Shown here in pieces: positions 1-5,532 of a stretch of DNA of 9,972 bases. Under the pieces are notes generated by a model. It was not told where the DNA came from. It ran no database searches and worked only from the letters and a program-made list of their open reading frames with translations. The translations under genes were made by a program, and so were the position numbers. Source of the stretch: an uncultured bacterium (GTDB lineage: Bacteria > Cyanobacteriota > Vampirovibrionia > Gastranaerophilales > Gastranaerophilaceae); contig USGC01000053.1 of assembly GCA_900554095.1 (NCBI GenBank), forward strand, positions 1 to 9,972, in the 5' to 3' direction. Position 1 is the first letter of the stretch; every line of letters starts with the position of its first letter.

Positions 1-9
1 GGGGGGGGG
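1..9 (+). repeat. G9 homopolymer in a prepilin leader
   Basis: Nine consecutive G at the very start of the window encode Gly-Gly and the first base of Ala in the leader of the truncated prepilin. It may be a true slippage-prone tract or an artefact of sequencing and assembly ending at a homopolymer; the window alone cannot decide. Confidence 0.6.
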
Positions 10-731
10 CCAAACAAGCCTTCACATTAGCTGAAGTCCTAATTACCTTGGGTATAATCGGAATTGTTGCAGCTATGACATTGCCTACTCTTATTACTAA
101 TTATCAGAAAAAACAAACCGCAACGCATTTAAAAAAATTCTACTCTACTATGCAGCAGGCAATTAAGCTTTCTGAATTGCAAAACGGAGAGGTTAAATAT
201 TGGGATTTTGAGATTGGCGGGAATAATAATATGGAGGTTTTTACCAATACTTATTTAAAGCCTTACCTGAAAATTATTAAAGAATATCAACCGGATAATT
301 TTCCTGCTGACATACACTATAAATGTTTGAATGGTAACAATTGTGATGCCTATGGGGAAGTAAAAAATAATAACCCTAAAATTGTTTTAGCGGATGGTAC
401 AATGATTTTAGCAACAGACTTAATAGGAGCCTATGACGTAGATAACAAATTAGTAGCTGCTGTTAACATAATTGTTGACATAAATGGTTTTAAAAAACCT
501 AATCAGTATGGACGAGACGTCTTTGCCTTCACTATCCAACACCACACAGGTTTTGCCCCTGCCGGTGTCGGATTTGTAAACGAGCTTCAAGGTTCACAAG
601 GATTTGATAGAGATTGGTTTAAAAATGCTGGTGGAAATGTCAGGGCCTGCAACATAAATCAAAACGGCTTTTTTTGTGCCGGACTAATTATGGTTGACGG
701 CTGGGAAATCAAAGACGACTATCCTTGGTAG
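1..731 (+). CDS. Type IV prepilin / pseudopilin, 5' end cut off
   Basis: The reading frame is open from base 3, with no start codon before the window edge, so 242 residues are visible and the beginning is missing. The prepilin peptidase signal is clear: leader end GGAKQA, cleavage before F7, then FTLAEVLITL with Glu at mature position +5 and a hydrophobic helix to about residue 32. This is a class III signal for a type IV pilin or type II secretion pseudopilin, displayed in the inner membrane and assembled into a fibre. The globular part has a D-x-N-G-x-K-x-P-N-x-x-G-R-D motif (159-172), a late cysteine pair (C216, C225) and a C-terminal WEIKDDYP (234-241). All three recur in the prepilin at 2278-3018, so the two are paralogues. 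A TTG at 48 is in frame but lies inside the helix and is not the true start. Family is sure; the specific role is unknown. Confidence 0.9.
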   Translation, partial: GGAKQAFTLAEVLITLGIIGIVAAMTLPTLITNYQKKQTATHLKKFYSTMQQAIKLSELQNGEVKYWDFEIGGNNNMEVFTNTYLKPYLKIIKEYQPDNFPADIHYKCLNGNNCDAYGEVKNNNPKIVLADGTMILATDLIGAYDVDNKLVAAVNIIVDINGFKKPNQYGRDVFAFTIQHHTGFAPAGVGFVNELQGSQGFDRDWFKNAGGNVRACNINQNGFFCAGLIMVDGWEIKDDYPW

Positions 732-767
732 CCACCGGCATCATCACTTTAAGTGTAATAAAGAATA

Positions 768-796
768 AGAATCCCCTCTAAATAAAGAGGGGTTCT
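768..796. terminator. Bidirectional hairpin between convergent genes
   Basis: The arms AGAATCCCCTCT and AGAGGGGTTCT pair with one bulged T around an AAATAA loop. It lies between the end of the first prepilin (+) and the end of the DUF378 gene (-), and AT-rich sequence follows on both sides, so it probably ends transcription from both. The T-tracts are interrupted. Confidence 0.7.
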
Positions 797-799
797 CAT

Positions 800-1003
800 T
801 TAATCTCTATTAAAAATATATTTGTATTCAAGAATAAAATATATAATCGCGCTTAAGCCAACTAAAATATATACAATTCGTGATAACACTGTCATATCGC
901 CAAATATCAGTGCGACTAAGTCAAGCCCAAAGGCCCCGACAAGCCCCCAATTTAAGGCACCAATTATTACCAAGATAAAAGTTATAATTCTTAAAATATG
1001 CAT
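800..1003 (-). CDS. DUF378 family small membrane protein
   Basis: A 67-residue protein with two predicted membrane helices, about residues 6-26 and 40-60. The family signature is present: GALNWGLVG (15-23) in the first helix, F-x-L-D-L-V in the connecting part, then SRIVYILVGLSAI (41-53). This matches the DUF378 family (B. subtilis YuzA type), short integral membrane proteins of unknown function found in many bacteria. The ATG at 1003 is supported by a full ribosome site, AAAGGAGG, seven bases upstream. Transcription is convergent with the preceding prepilin, and both share the hairpin at 768-796. No partner is visible nearby and no function can be inferred. Confidence 0.85.
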   Translation of the reverse strand: MHILRIITFILVIIGALNWGLVGAFGLDLVALIFGDMTVLSRIVYILVGLSAIIYFILEYKYIFNRD

Positions 1004-1095
1004 AATTTCCTCCTTTTATGCATATTATTCAATATTGTTTTAATTTTTACATTATCCATAAGTGTAATAAATACTTACCAACTCAAGCAATAAGC

Positions 1096-1135
1096 AAAAA
1101 AAAAAAAACAAGCCTGAAAATTCAGACTTGTTTTT
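1096..1135 (-). terminator. Rho-independent terminator of gap
   Basis: On the minus strand a stem AAAAACAAGTCTGAA / TTCAGGCTTGTTTTT with a two-base loop and one mismatch is followed by a run of 13 T (1096-1108 on the + strand as A). It lies 24 bases past the gap stop codon. The rest of 1004-1095 is AT-rich leader of the DUF378 gene; I see no confident promoter in it. Confidence 0.85.
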
Positions 1136-1158
1136 AAAATTATTATCTATTAGTAGAA

Positions 1159-2169
1159 TTATAATTTAGAAGCAACTAATTTTGTTGTTTCAGCCAAACG
1201 AGTTGAGTAACCCATTTCGTTGTCATACCAAGAAACAACTTTAACCATGTTGTCGCCCATTGTCATTGTCAAAGCAGCGTCAACAGTTGAAGATTGAGAT
1301 GATCCAATGTAGTCAGAAGATACAAGTGGTTCTTCTGAGTAGCAAAGAACGTGTCCATCAGCAGCTTCTTTTAAAGCAGCATTAACAGCTTCTGCTGTAA
1401 CCGGTTTTGCAGTTTCAACAACAACGTCAACAACTGAAACATCCGGAGTCGGAACTCTCATAGCAAAACCATTCAATTTACCTTTCAATTGAGGAAGAAC
1501 TAAAGCAACAGCTTTAGCTGCACCTGTAGTTGTAGGAACAATGTTCAAAGCACCAGCACGAGCTCTGCGAGGATCTTTGTGGCCTGCGTCGAGAATTCTT
1601 TGGTCGCCTGTGTAAGAGTGAACTGTTGTCATCAAACCTTTAACGATACCGAATTTTTCATCCAAAACTTTAGCAACTGGAGCTAAGCAGTTTGTTGTAC
1701 AAGATGCCATTGAAATAACATTGTGTTTTTCAGGATCATATTCGTTTTCGTTAACGCCGAGAACGATAGTTTTGTCTTCGTTTTTAGCCGGAGCTGAGAT
1801 GATAACTTTTTTAGCACCAGCATCGATGTGAGCATGAGCTTTAGTAGCATCTGTGTAGAATCCTGTAGATTCAATAACAACTTCAACTCCAAGGTCTTTC
1901 CAAGGAAGATTTGCAGGATCTTTTTCTGCAAAGAATTTAATTTTGTGTCCATTGATGATAAGTCCGTCTTCAGCAACTTCAACAGTTCCGTCGAATTTGC
2001 CCATAACTGAGTCATATTTGAAAACGTGAGCAGCATTTGCCGGTGTTAAACCAGGGTCATTGATTGCTACGTAATCTAATTCATCAAAAATACCTTCTCT
2101 GATAGCGGCTCTTAATGTGTTGCGGCCGATTCTGCCGAAGCCGTTAATTGCAACTTTTGTTTTACCCAT
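1159..2169 (-). CDS. gap: Glyceraldehyde-3-phosphate dehydrogenase
   Basis: A complete 336-residue phosphorylating GAPDH, which oxidises glyceraldehyde-3-phosphate to 1,3-bisphosphoglycerate in glycolysis or runs in reverse. Visible marks are the Rossmann motif NGFGRIGR (9-16), the adenine-side N-D at 37-38, the catalytic SCTTNC with Cys157, and the partner His184 in TTVHSYTGDQ. The sequence after the catalytic Cys (KFGIVKGLMTTVHSYTGDQR, then NIVPTTTGAAKAVALVLP) closely resembles cyanobacterial Gap2. The cofactor loop reads D-A-G-H (194-197) where strictly NAD-dependent enzymes carry D-L-P-H and Gap2 carries D-A-S-H, so use of NADP as well as NAD is likely (inference). The ATG at 2169 has only a weak purine-rich stretch upstream. 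It is a single-gene unit, with its own promoter and terminator. Confidence 0.97.
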   Translation of the reverse strand: MGKTKVAINGFGRIGRNTLRAAIREGIFDELDYVAINDPGLTPANAAHVFKYDSVMGKFDGTVEVAEDGLIINGHKIKFFAEKDPANLPWKDLGVEVVIESTGFYTDATKAHAHIDAGAKKVIISAPAKNEDKTIVLGVNENEYDPEKHNVISMASCTTNCLAPVAKVLDEKFGIVKGLMTTVHSYTGDQRILDAGHKDPRRARAGALNIVPTTTGAAKAVALVLPQLKGKLNGFAMRVPTPDVSVVDVVVETAKPVTAEAVNAALKEAADGHVLCYSEEPLVSSDYIGSSQSSTVDAALTMTMGDNMVKVVSWYDNEMGYSTRLAETTKLVASKL

Positions 2170-2197
2170 AAGTTTTTACTACTTCTTATTCTGTAAA

Positions 2198-2227
2198 CTT
2201 ATAACATGTAATTTATATCATCAACAA
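2198..2227 (-). promoter_or_regulatory. Candidate promoter of gap
   Basis: Read on the minus strand: TTGTTG, an 18-base spacer, then an extended -10 TGTTATAAG. The implied start lies about 20 bases before the gap ATG. The -35 box overlaps the T-tract of the preceding terminator. Confidence 0.45.
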
Positions 2228-2248
2228 AAAAACTAATCAAGTGATTAG
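2226..2248 (-). terminator. Terminator of the second prepilin gene
   Basis: On the minus strand a perfect CTAATCA / TGATTAG stem with a two-base loop is followed by seven T. It lies about 30 bases past the prepilin stop and just ahead of the gap promoter. The stem is short and AT-rich. Confidence 0.65.
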
Positions 2249-2277
2249 CTCTTTTGAAATATTAAAAAAAGGTTAAT

Positions 2278-3018
2278 TTATAATTTGTACGGATAATCGT
2301 CTTTGAATTCCCAGTTGTCATACTCTAAAAGTGCCGAGCAATGATACTTATTTTCTTTACAATAATCTATAAGACGGCCCCGAGCTGTAGAATTAATGGC
2401 ATAAAACGAACCAAAGGCTTTATTTGGACTGTTTCGGTGGAGTAAACTTGCTTTATCTCTGCGACATAACAAAAATGTAAATTGATCCCGCCCATATACG
2501 TTAGGATTTTTATCCCCGTTAACATCGTATAAAATATCAATACAAACACCATTGAAAAATCTTGCAGCAGATCCGTCGGCAAAATATACCATCAAAGCAG
2601 CTCGCGTAAATACGTTATCACCTTGGGACAGAAAACGATAATTCTCATCAATCTTAACGGTTTTTAGATATTTTTTAAAATACCTGTTATAAACGGTATT
2701 AATTTCCTCACTTTGTTTTTGAAGATCCTCATTGCCATCTTCATCCTTAAGGGGCTCACCGCTAAGCTGCCAATCAAGAGCCGGGCCGTTGTTCAATTCT
2801 GAAAGACTGATAGCCTGCTCCATAGTACTTACAAACTTCTTCAACCTTGCAGTTGCCTCTTGTTTTTTATGGTGTTGGATTACCGTCGGCAGTGTTAACG
2901 CCGCGACAATTCCGATTATCCCCAAAGTTATCAGAACTTCTGCTAAAGTAAAGCCTTTAAGGGATAATCGGAATTGTCGCGGCGTTAACCCCCCCTCCAG
3001 AGATTGTTGATTTTTCAT
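2278..3018 (-). CDS. Type IV prepilin / pseudopilin with an odd leader
   Basis: A complete 246-residue prepilin. The leader is 22 residues, with cleavage after Gly22 in KG^FTLAEVLITL and Glu at +5. The mature part starts with the hydrophobic assembly helix (23-45). The soluble domain has DVNGDKNPNVYGRD (165-178), cysteines C220 and C227, and WEFKDDYP (236-243) at the end, all shared with the truncated prepilin at the window start. The ATG at 3018 is fixed by a perfect AGGAGG eight bases upstream. The leader is unusual: a G7 run encodes EGG, and residues 11-19 (LTPRQFRLS) are read from an inverted copy of the DNA for GIIGIVAAL (33-41). A strong promoter and an 8-bp tandem repeat precede the gene. 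Monocistronic by position. Exact role (pilus fibre, adhesion, secretion or uptake) unknown. Confidence 0.92.
   Translation of the reverse strand: MKNQQSLEGGLTPRQFRLSLKGFTLAEVLITLGIIGIVAALTLPTVIQHHKKQEATARLKKFVSTMEQAISLSELNNGPALDWQLSGEPLKDEDGNEDLQKQSEEINTVYNRYFKKYLKTVKIDENYRFLSQGDNVFTRAALMVYFADGSAARFFNGVCIDILYDVNGDKNPNVYGRDQFTFLLCRRDKASLLHRNSPNKAFGSFYAINSTARGRLIDYCKENKYHCSALLEYDNWEFKDDYPYKL
2894..2989. repeat. 29-bp perfect inverted repeat inside prepilin gene
   Basis: The arms at 2894-2922 and 2961-2989 are exact reverse complements over 29 bases, separated by 38 bases. In the gene's direction the first arm encodes leader residues 11-19, the loop encodes the prepilin peptidase site, and the second arm encodes the start of the pilin helix. 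The mRNA would fold into a very stable 29-bp stem near its 5' end. Confidence 0.95.
2989..2995 (-). repeat. G7 tract in prepilin leader
   Basis: Seven G on the minus strand (C on +) within codons 8-10 (GAG GGG GGG). It abuts the outer end of the inverted repeat. A change of one base would shift the leader out of frame with the pilin. Confidence 0.8.
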
Positions 3019-3033
3019 GCCTTTTGCCTCCTT

Positions 3034-3062
3034 TTAACTTATTAACTTTTTAACTCTTTAAC
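3034..3062 (-). repeat. Four 8-bp tandem repeats in prepilin 5' UTR
   Basis: TTAAC occurs on the + strand at 3034, 3042, 3050 and 3058, exactly eight bases apart; in the transcript this reads GTTAA four times, directly before the AGGAGG. It lies between the predicted transcription start and the ribosome site. Confidence 0.75.
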
Positions 3063-3065
3063 CAC

Positions 3066-3094
3066 ATTATAAATCATTTATTAAACTTTGTAAA
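3066..3094 (-). promoter_or_regulatory. Promoter of the second prepilin gene
   Basis: Minus strand: TTTACA (-35), 17-base spacer, TATAAT (-10), a near-perfect housekeeping sigma promoter. The start would fall near 3059, giving a 5' UTR of about 40 bases that holds the 8-bp repeats and the ribosome site. Confidence 0.75.
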
Positions 3095-3173
3095 GATATT
3101 TGCCGGATTTTTAAAGTTTTATTTCCTGCGTACCGATACTAAAAATGTAAGTACAACAATCGGAGAACAGAAA

Positions 3174-3329
3174 ATGTTAAAAAAAATAGTAACACCTTCG
3201 TGTAACGTATGCGACAGTGTGGAATTTATATTAAGAGGAGCGAGAAAACGCCGTTCTATGGCGATGGCTAATGCGCGCGAAATCAACGCAGACGCAGGTA
3301 TCAAGGCCAAACTTGCAGTAGTAAAGTAA
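3174..3329 (+). CDS. Hypothetical small protein with CxxC motif
   Basis: A 51-residue reading frame starting MLKKIVTPSCNVCDSVEF and ending AKLAVVK. GGAG lies eight bases before the ATG, and a good terminator follows 36 bases after the stop, which together support expression. C10-x-x-C13 could bind a metal or be redox-active; RGARKRR (21-27) is basic; the rest is an Ala-rich, probably helical tail. The frame is open upstream to 3054 but holds no ATG, GTG or TTG before 3174. I do not recognise the family. The opposite strand is also open here (3119-3361) but would start at TTG without a ribosome site, so the + strand is preferred. Confidence 0.5.
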   Translation: MLKKIVTPSCNVCDSVEFILRGARKRRSMAMANAREINADAGIKAKLAVVK

Positions 3330-3365
3330 GTACACTGCATTTGTGTAAGAATTGAGAGCAAAATA

Positions 3366-3397
3366 AAAGGCTGGCAATATGCCGGTCTTTTTATTTA
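3366..3397 (+). terminator. Terminator after the small CxxC gene
   Basis: AAAGGCTGGC pairs with GCCGGTCTTT (two G-T wobbles) around AATAT, followed by TTATTTA. It also has a T-rich side on the minus strand, so it may stop read-through from radA, which has no obvious terminator closer to its end. Confidence 0.75.
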
Positions 3398-3432
3398 CAC
3401 TTAGATGCGACCTCACAAGATAGATTATTACA

Positions 3433-3635
3433 ATGAAGATAGTCCATATTCCCATTCAAAATTACCCACACGGCACAACACTTGTAACTTTGGGCGACCT
3501 AGTCGACAAATCAAAATATCCAAAATTATTTAAAAGCACAATGGCTGCCGGGCTTCTGGCCTCTATGTATGGGACTTGGGGTTTGTAAGACCCTTTATTG
3601 TAAAAGATACAAAAGGCGTTGAAACTTTTTCCTAA
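3433..3635 (+). pseudogene. Short frame needing a -1 shift (remnant or recoded)
   Basis: From the ATG at 3433 a 51-residue frame begins MKIVHIPIQNYPHGTTLVTL and stops at TAA 3586-3588. Just before the stop is G GGT TTG, the X XXY YYZ form of a -1 slippery site; slipping there continues in the overlapping frame with VRPFIVKDTKGVETFS to a stop at 3633-3635, giving 67 residues. That second stop is two bases from the end of radA on the other strand. There is no ribosome site and no clear promoter, and the terminator at 3366-3397 separates it from the gene before. A decayed gene with a one-base indel is more likely than real recoding. Family not recognised. Confidence 0.3.
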
Positions 3636-3637
3636 CA

Positions 3638-5005
3638 CTAATGCGCAGAAACACAGGCTCCAATAGCATCTATAAGACGTTTAACCGGAACTATTTCGAT
3701 TTTTGGGTTATTAACTTTATTTGCATAAGGAATAATTGCCTTTTTAAAACCTGACATTACAGCTTCATTTAAGCGCTTTTCAATGTTGCTTACGGGGTGG
3801 ATTTCACCGGAAAGCCCGATTTCACCGATAATTACAGTCTGGCTGTCGACAACCACATCGCGCGCGCAAGTCGCAACAGCAAGTGCTATACCTAGATCAG
3901 CACTCGGCTCATCAACTTCAATTCCGCCCATAACGTTTATATAAACATCTTGTTTTGATAAATTTAGCCCAACGCGTTTTTCAAGTACTGCAAGAATTTG
4001 AAGCAATCGGCTGGTGTCAACACCGTTTGTAACGCGGCGCGGTGCAGGATAAGGCGTCGAACCCACTAAAGCCTGAATTTCAACCAAAAGAGGCCGTGTT
4101 CCTTCATTTGTTACGATAATCGCACTTCCTGGCACTGAAAGCTGAGAACGCTCATTTAAGAATAGCTCATTCGGATTTTTAACTTCCTGCAAACCATTTG
4201 AGTGCATTTCAAAAATCCCGACTTCAGAAGTATTTCCAAAGCGGTTTTTCATCGCTCTAAGCATTCTGTAAGACTTGTACTTGTCGCCCTCAAAAGAAAT
4301 TACTGTGTCAACCATATGTTCCAGAACTTTCGGGCCGGCAATACTCCCTTCTTTTGTAACATGACCAATCACAATTACTGTTATATTCTGATTTTTGGCT
4401 ATGTGCATCAGAATATTGCAGCACTCTCTAATCTGCGAAACACTTCCGGCAGAGCTTGCTACATTGGCTGAATATATCGCCTGAATACTATCAACAACCA
4501 CAACATCAGGTGAAATTGCGTCTATTTCGGATTTAATTTTCTCCATGTTAGTTTGCGGATAAACAAAAAGATTATCAGAATTGATATTTAATCGCTGTGC
4601 ACGGAGCTTTAACTGGCTTGCGCTTTCTTCGGCTGAAATATAAAGCACTTTTTTATCTTTTTTGCAAAGCTCGCCGCCGGTTTGCAAAAGTATTGTGGAT
4701 TTTCCTATACCGGGGTCGCCTGCAACGAGAATAAGTGAGCCTTGGACAAGTCCGCCGCCAAGAATTCTGTCAAATTCTGAGATATTTGTACTTACGCGGA
4801 CCTCGTCGCCTATATGAATATCTTTTAAAGGCGACGGCTTAATATCGTTAAGAATTGAAGCAACGGCAGCATTTTGCGGAGTTGAAGCGAATTGCACTTC
4901 TTCAACTAAAGTACCCCAAGCGCCGCATTCCGGGCATTTGCCCAAGTAACCCGCGGTTTCATACCCGCATTCTGTACAAACCCATTTTGATTTTACTTTT
5001 GCCAT
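3638..5005 (-). CDS. radA: DNA repair protein RadA
   Basis: A full-length 455-residue RadA (Sms), the RecA-related ATPase that helps process recombination intermediates and drives branch migration. Domains in order: an N-terminal C4 zinc finger (C10, C13, C24, C27), a RecA-like ATPase with Walker A GDPGIGKST (96-104) and Walker B VVVVDS (168-173), the RadA-specific KNRFG motif (253-257), and a Lon-like C-terminal domain with GGIEVDEPSADLGIALAV (360-377) and GEIGLSGEI (394-402). All key residues are present. The ATG at 5005 encodes the expected start MAKVKSKWVCTECG. There is no ribosome site; a consensus promoter lies so close that the mRNA is probably leaderless. It stands alone, facing the small genes at 3174-3635. 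Confidence 0.98.
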   Translation of the reverse strand: MAKVKSKWVCTECGYETAGYLGKCPECGAWGTLVEEVQFASTPQNAAVASILNDIKPSPLKDIHIGDEVRVSTNISEFDRILGGGLVQGSLILVAGDPGIGKSTILLQTGGELCKKDKKVLYISAEESASQLKLRAQRLNINSDNLFVYPQTNMEKIKSEIDAISPDVVVVDSIQAIYSANVASSAGSVSQIRECCNILMHIAKNQNITVIVIGHVTKEGSIAGPKVLEHMVDTVISFEGDKYKSYRMLRAMKNRFGNTSEVGIFEMHSNGLQEVKNPNELFLNERSQLSVPGSAIIVTNEGTRPLLVEIQALVGSTPYPAPRRVTNGVDTSRLLQILAVLEKRVGLNLSKQDVYINVMGGIEVDEPSADLGIALAVATCARDVVVDSQTVIIGEIGLSGEIHPVSNIEKRLNEAVMSGFKKAIIPYANKVNNPKIEIVPVKRLIDAIGACVSAH

Positions 5006-5011
5006 AAAACA

Positions 5012-5040
5012 ATTATATTACGCCTGTTTAGACAAGTCAA
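5012..5040 (-). promoter_or_regulatory. radA promoter, predicted leaderless start
   Basis: Minus strand: TTGACT, 17-base spacer, TATAAT, then TGTTTT and the radA ATG. With only six bases between the -10 box and ATG, transcription should start at or next to the initiator A. Confidence 0.75.
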
Positions 5041-5160
5041 TCTAAACTTTAAGCTTGAATTTAAACGCACTCTAGATAGCAAAGACCAACAGCTCGCACT
5101 TCTGAGGACAGATATTTTGAACTTTACATAAATAATATTATTAGAATAAAAAAAAACAGC

Positions 5161-5286
5161 TACTGGCACTTAAGCTTGAGGACGGTGAGCGAGCACTGTC
5201 TGAGCGTCGCGTTAAAAAGATGCTGAAAGAAGTGTAGTAGACATCTAGCGAGTTTGCGAGCTTAATCTCAAGCTTTAGAGCCAGTA
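5161..5286. repeat. Inner inverted repeat, 20-bp arms
   Basis: TACTGGCACTTAAGCTTGAG (5161-5180) and the reverse complement of 5267-5286 agree at 18 of 20 positions. The enclosed 86 bases contain AGCGAG-type repeats. The + strand reads a coding-like tail, LEDGERALSERRVKKMLKEV then TAG (5235-5237). Confidence 0.7.
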
Positions 5287-5313
5287 AATGGAGGCGACTT
5301 TTTCTTTTCTTTG

Positions 5314-5360
5314 GTTCGTTTCTTTTCTTTTTGCTAGCAACAAAAAGAAAAGAAATGAAC
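5314..5360. repeat. 20-bp stem hairpin, pyrimidine/purine arms
   Basis: TTTCTTTTCTTTTTG (5319-5333) is exactly complementary to 5341-5355, and the stem extends to 5314/5360 with one G-T wobble; the loop is CTAGCAA. A similar T/C-rich run (5299-5312) precedes it. Confidence 0.85.
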
Positions 5361-5496
5361 ACAACCGCCCCTCTTTAGCGGGACAAAAAAGAAGAAAGAA
5401 CTGCCCCCTCACCCGCAGGAGTAAGGCTCGCTTCCGCTCGCCAACTCCTACTCCCTCTCCCTTTGGAAGAAGGGTAAATAATATTATTTATGTAAT

Positions 5497-5523
5497 AAAA
5501 AAATAGGCGCCCTGCGGGCGCCT
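5497..5523 (-). terminator. Terminator of the repressor/serpin-like operon
   Basis: On the minus strand AGGCGCCC / GGGCGCCT closes on a three-base loop and is followed by seven T (A at 5497-5503 on +). It begins 10 bases past the stop of the serpin-like gene. Confidence 0.9.
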
Positions 5524-5532
5524 TATCTGTTG

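Larger units (their letters stand above)
5124..5495. repeat. Repeat mosaic with 19-bp inverted ends (MITE-like)
   Basis: The gene-free stretch 5006-5532 is dominated by this 372-bp block. Its ends, 5124-5142 and 5477-5495, are perfect 19-bp inverted repeats around an AATAATATTATT core. Inside are two further hairpins (5161-5286 and 5314-5360), then a C-rich segment (5360-5475) with CTCGC and ACTCC/CTCCCT repeats. Short open frames run through it on both strands, but they have low-complexity or hairpin-derived sequence and no ribosome sites. No transposase is present, so if it is mobile it depends on another element. The core is AT-rich and itself palindromic, so part of the end match could be chance. 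Confidence 0.5.

Noticed and set aside
822..1043. Plus-strand frame opposite the DUF378 gene
   Set aside because: Shadow of a recognised family on the other strand that has a perfect ribosome site.
1683..2036. Frames inside gap on both strands (1683-2036 minus, 1828-2010 plus)
   Set aside because: Wholly inside a conserved full-length GAPDH gene; Leu/Lys-rich translations without family features.
2894..2989. Invertible DNA switch explanation for the 29-bp inverted repeat
   Set aside because: Only 38 bases lie between the arms and no recombinase gene is nearby; inversion would destroy the peptidase site. A hairpin or template-switch product fits better.
3119..3455. Two minus-strand frames, 3119-3361 and 3231-3455
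   Set aside because: Antisense to the small gene with a ribosome site and terminator; one starts at TTG and neither has a ribosome site.
5141..5506. Open frames on both strands through the repeat region (5141-5362 minus, 5288-5506 plus)
   Set aside because: They translate hairpin arms and low-complexity DNA (FSFLWFVSFLFASNKKKRNE, PTPTPSPFGRR), have no ribosome site and mirror each other.
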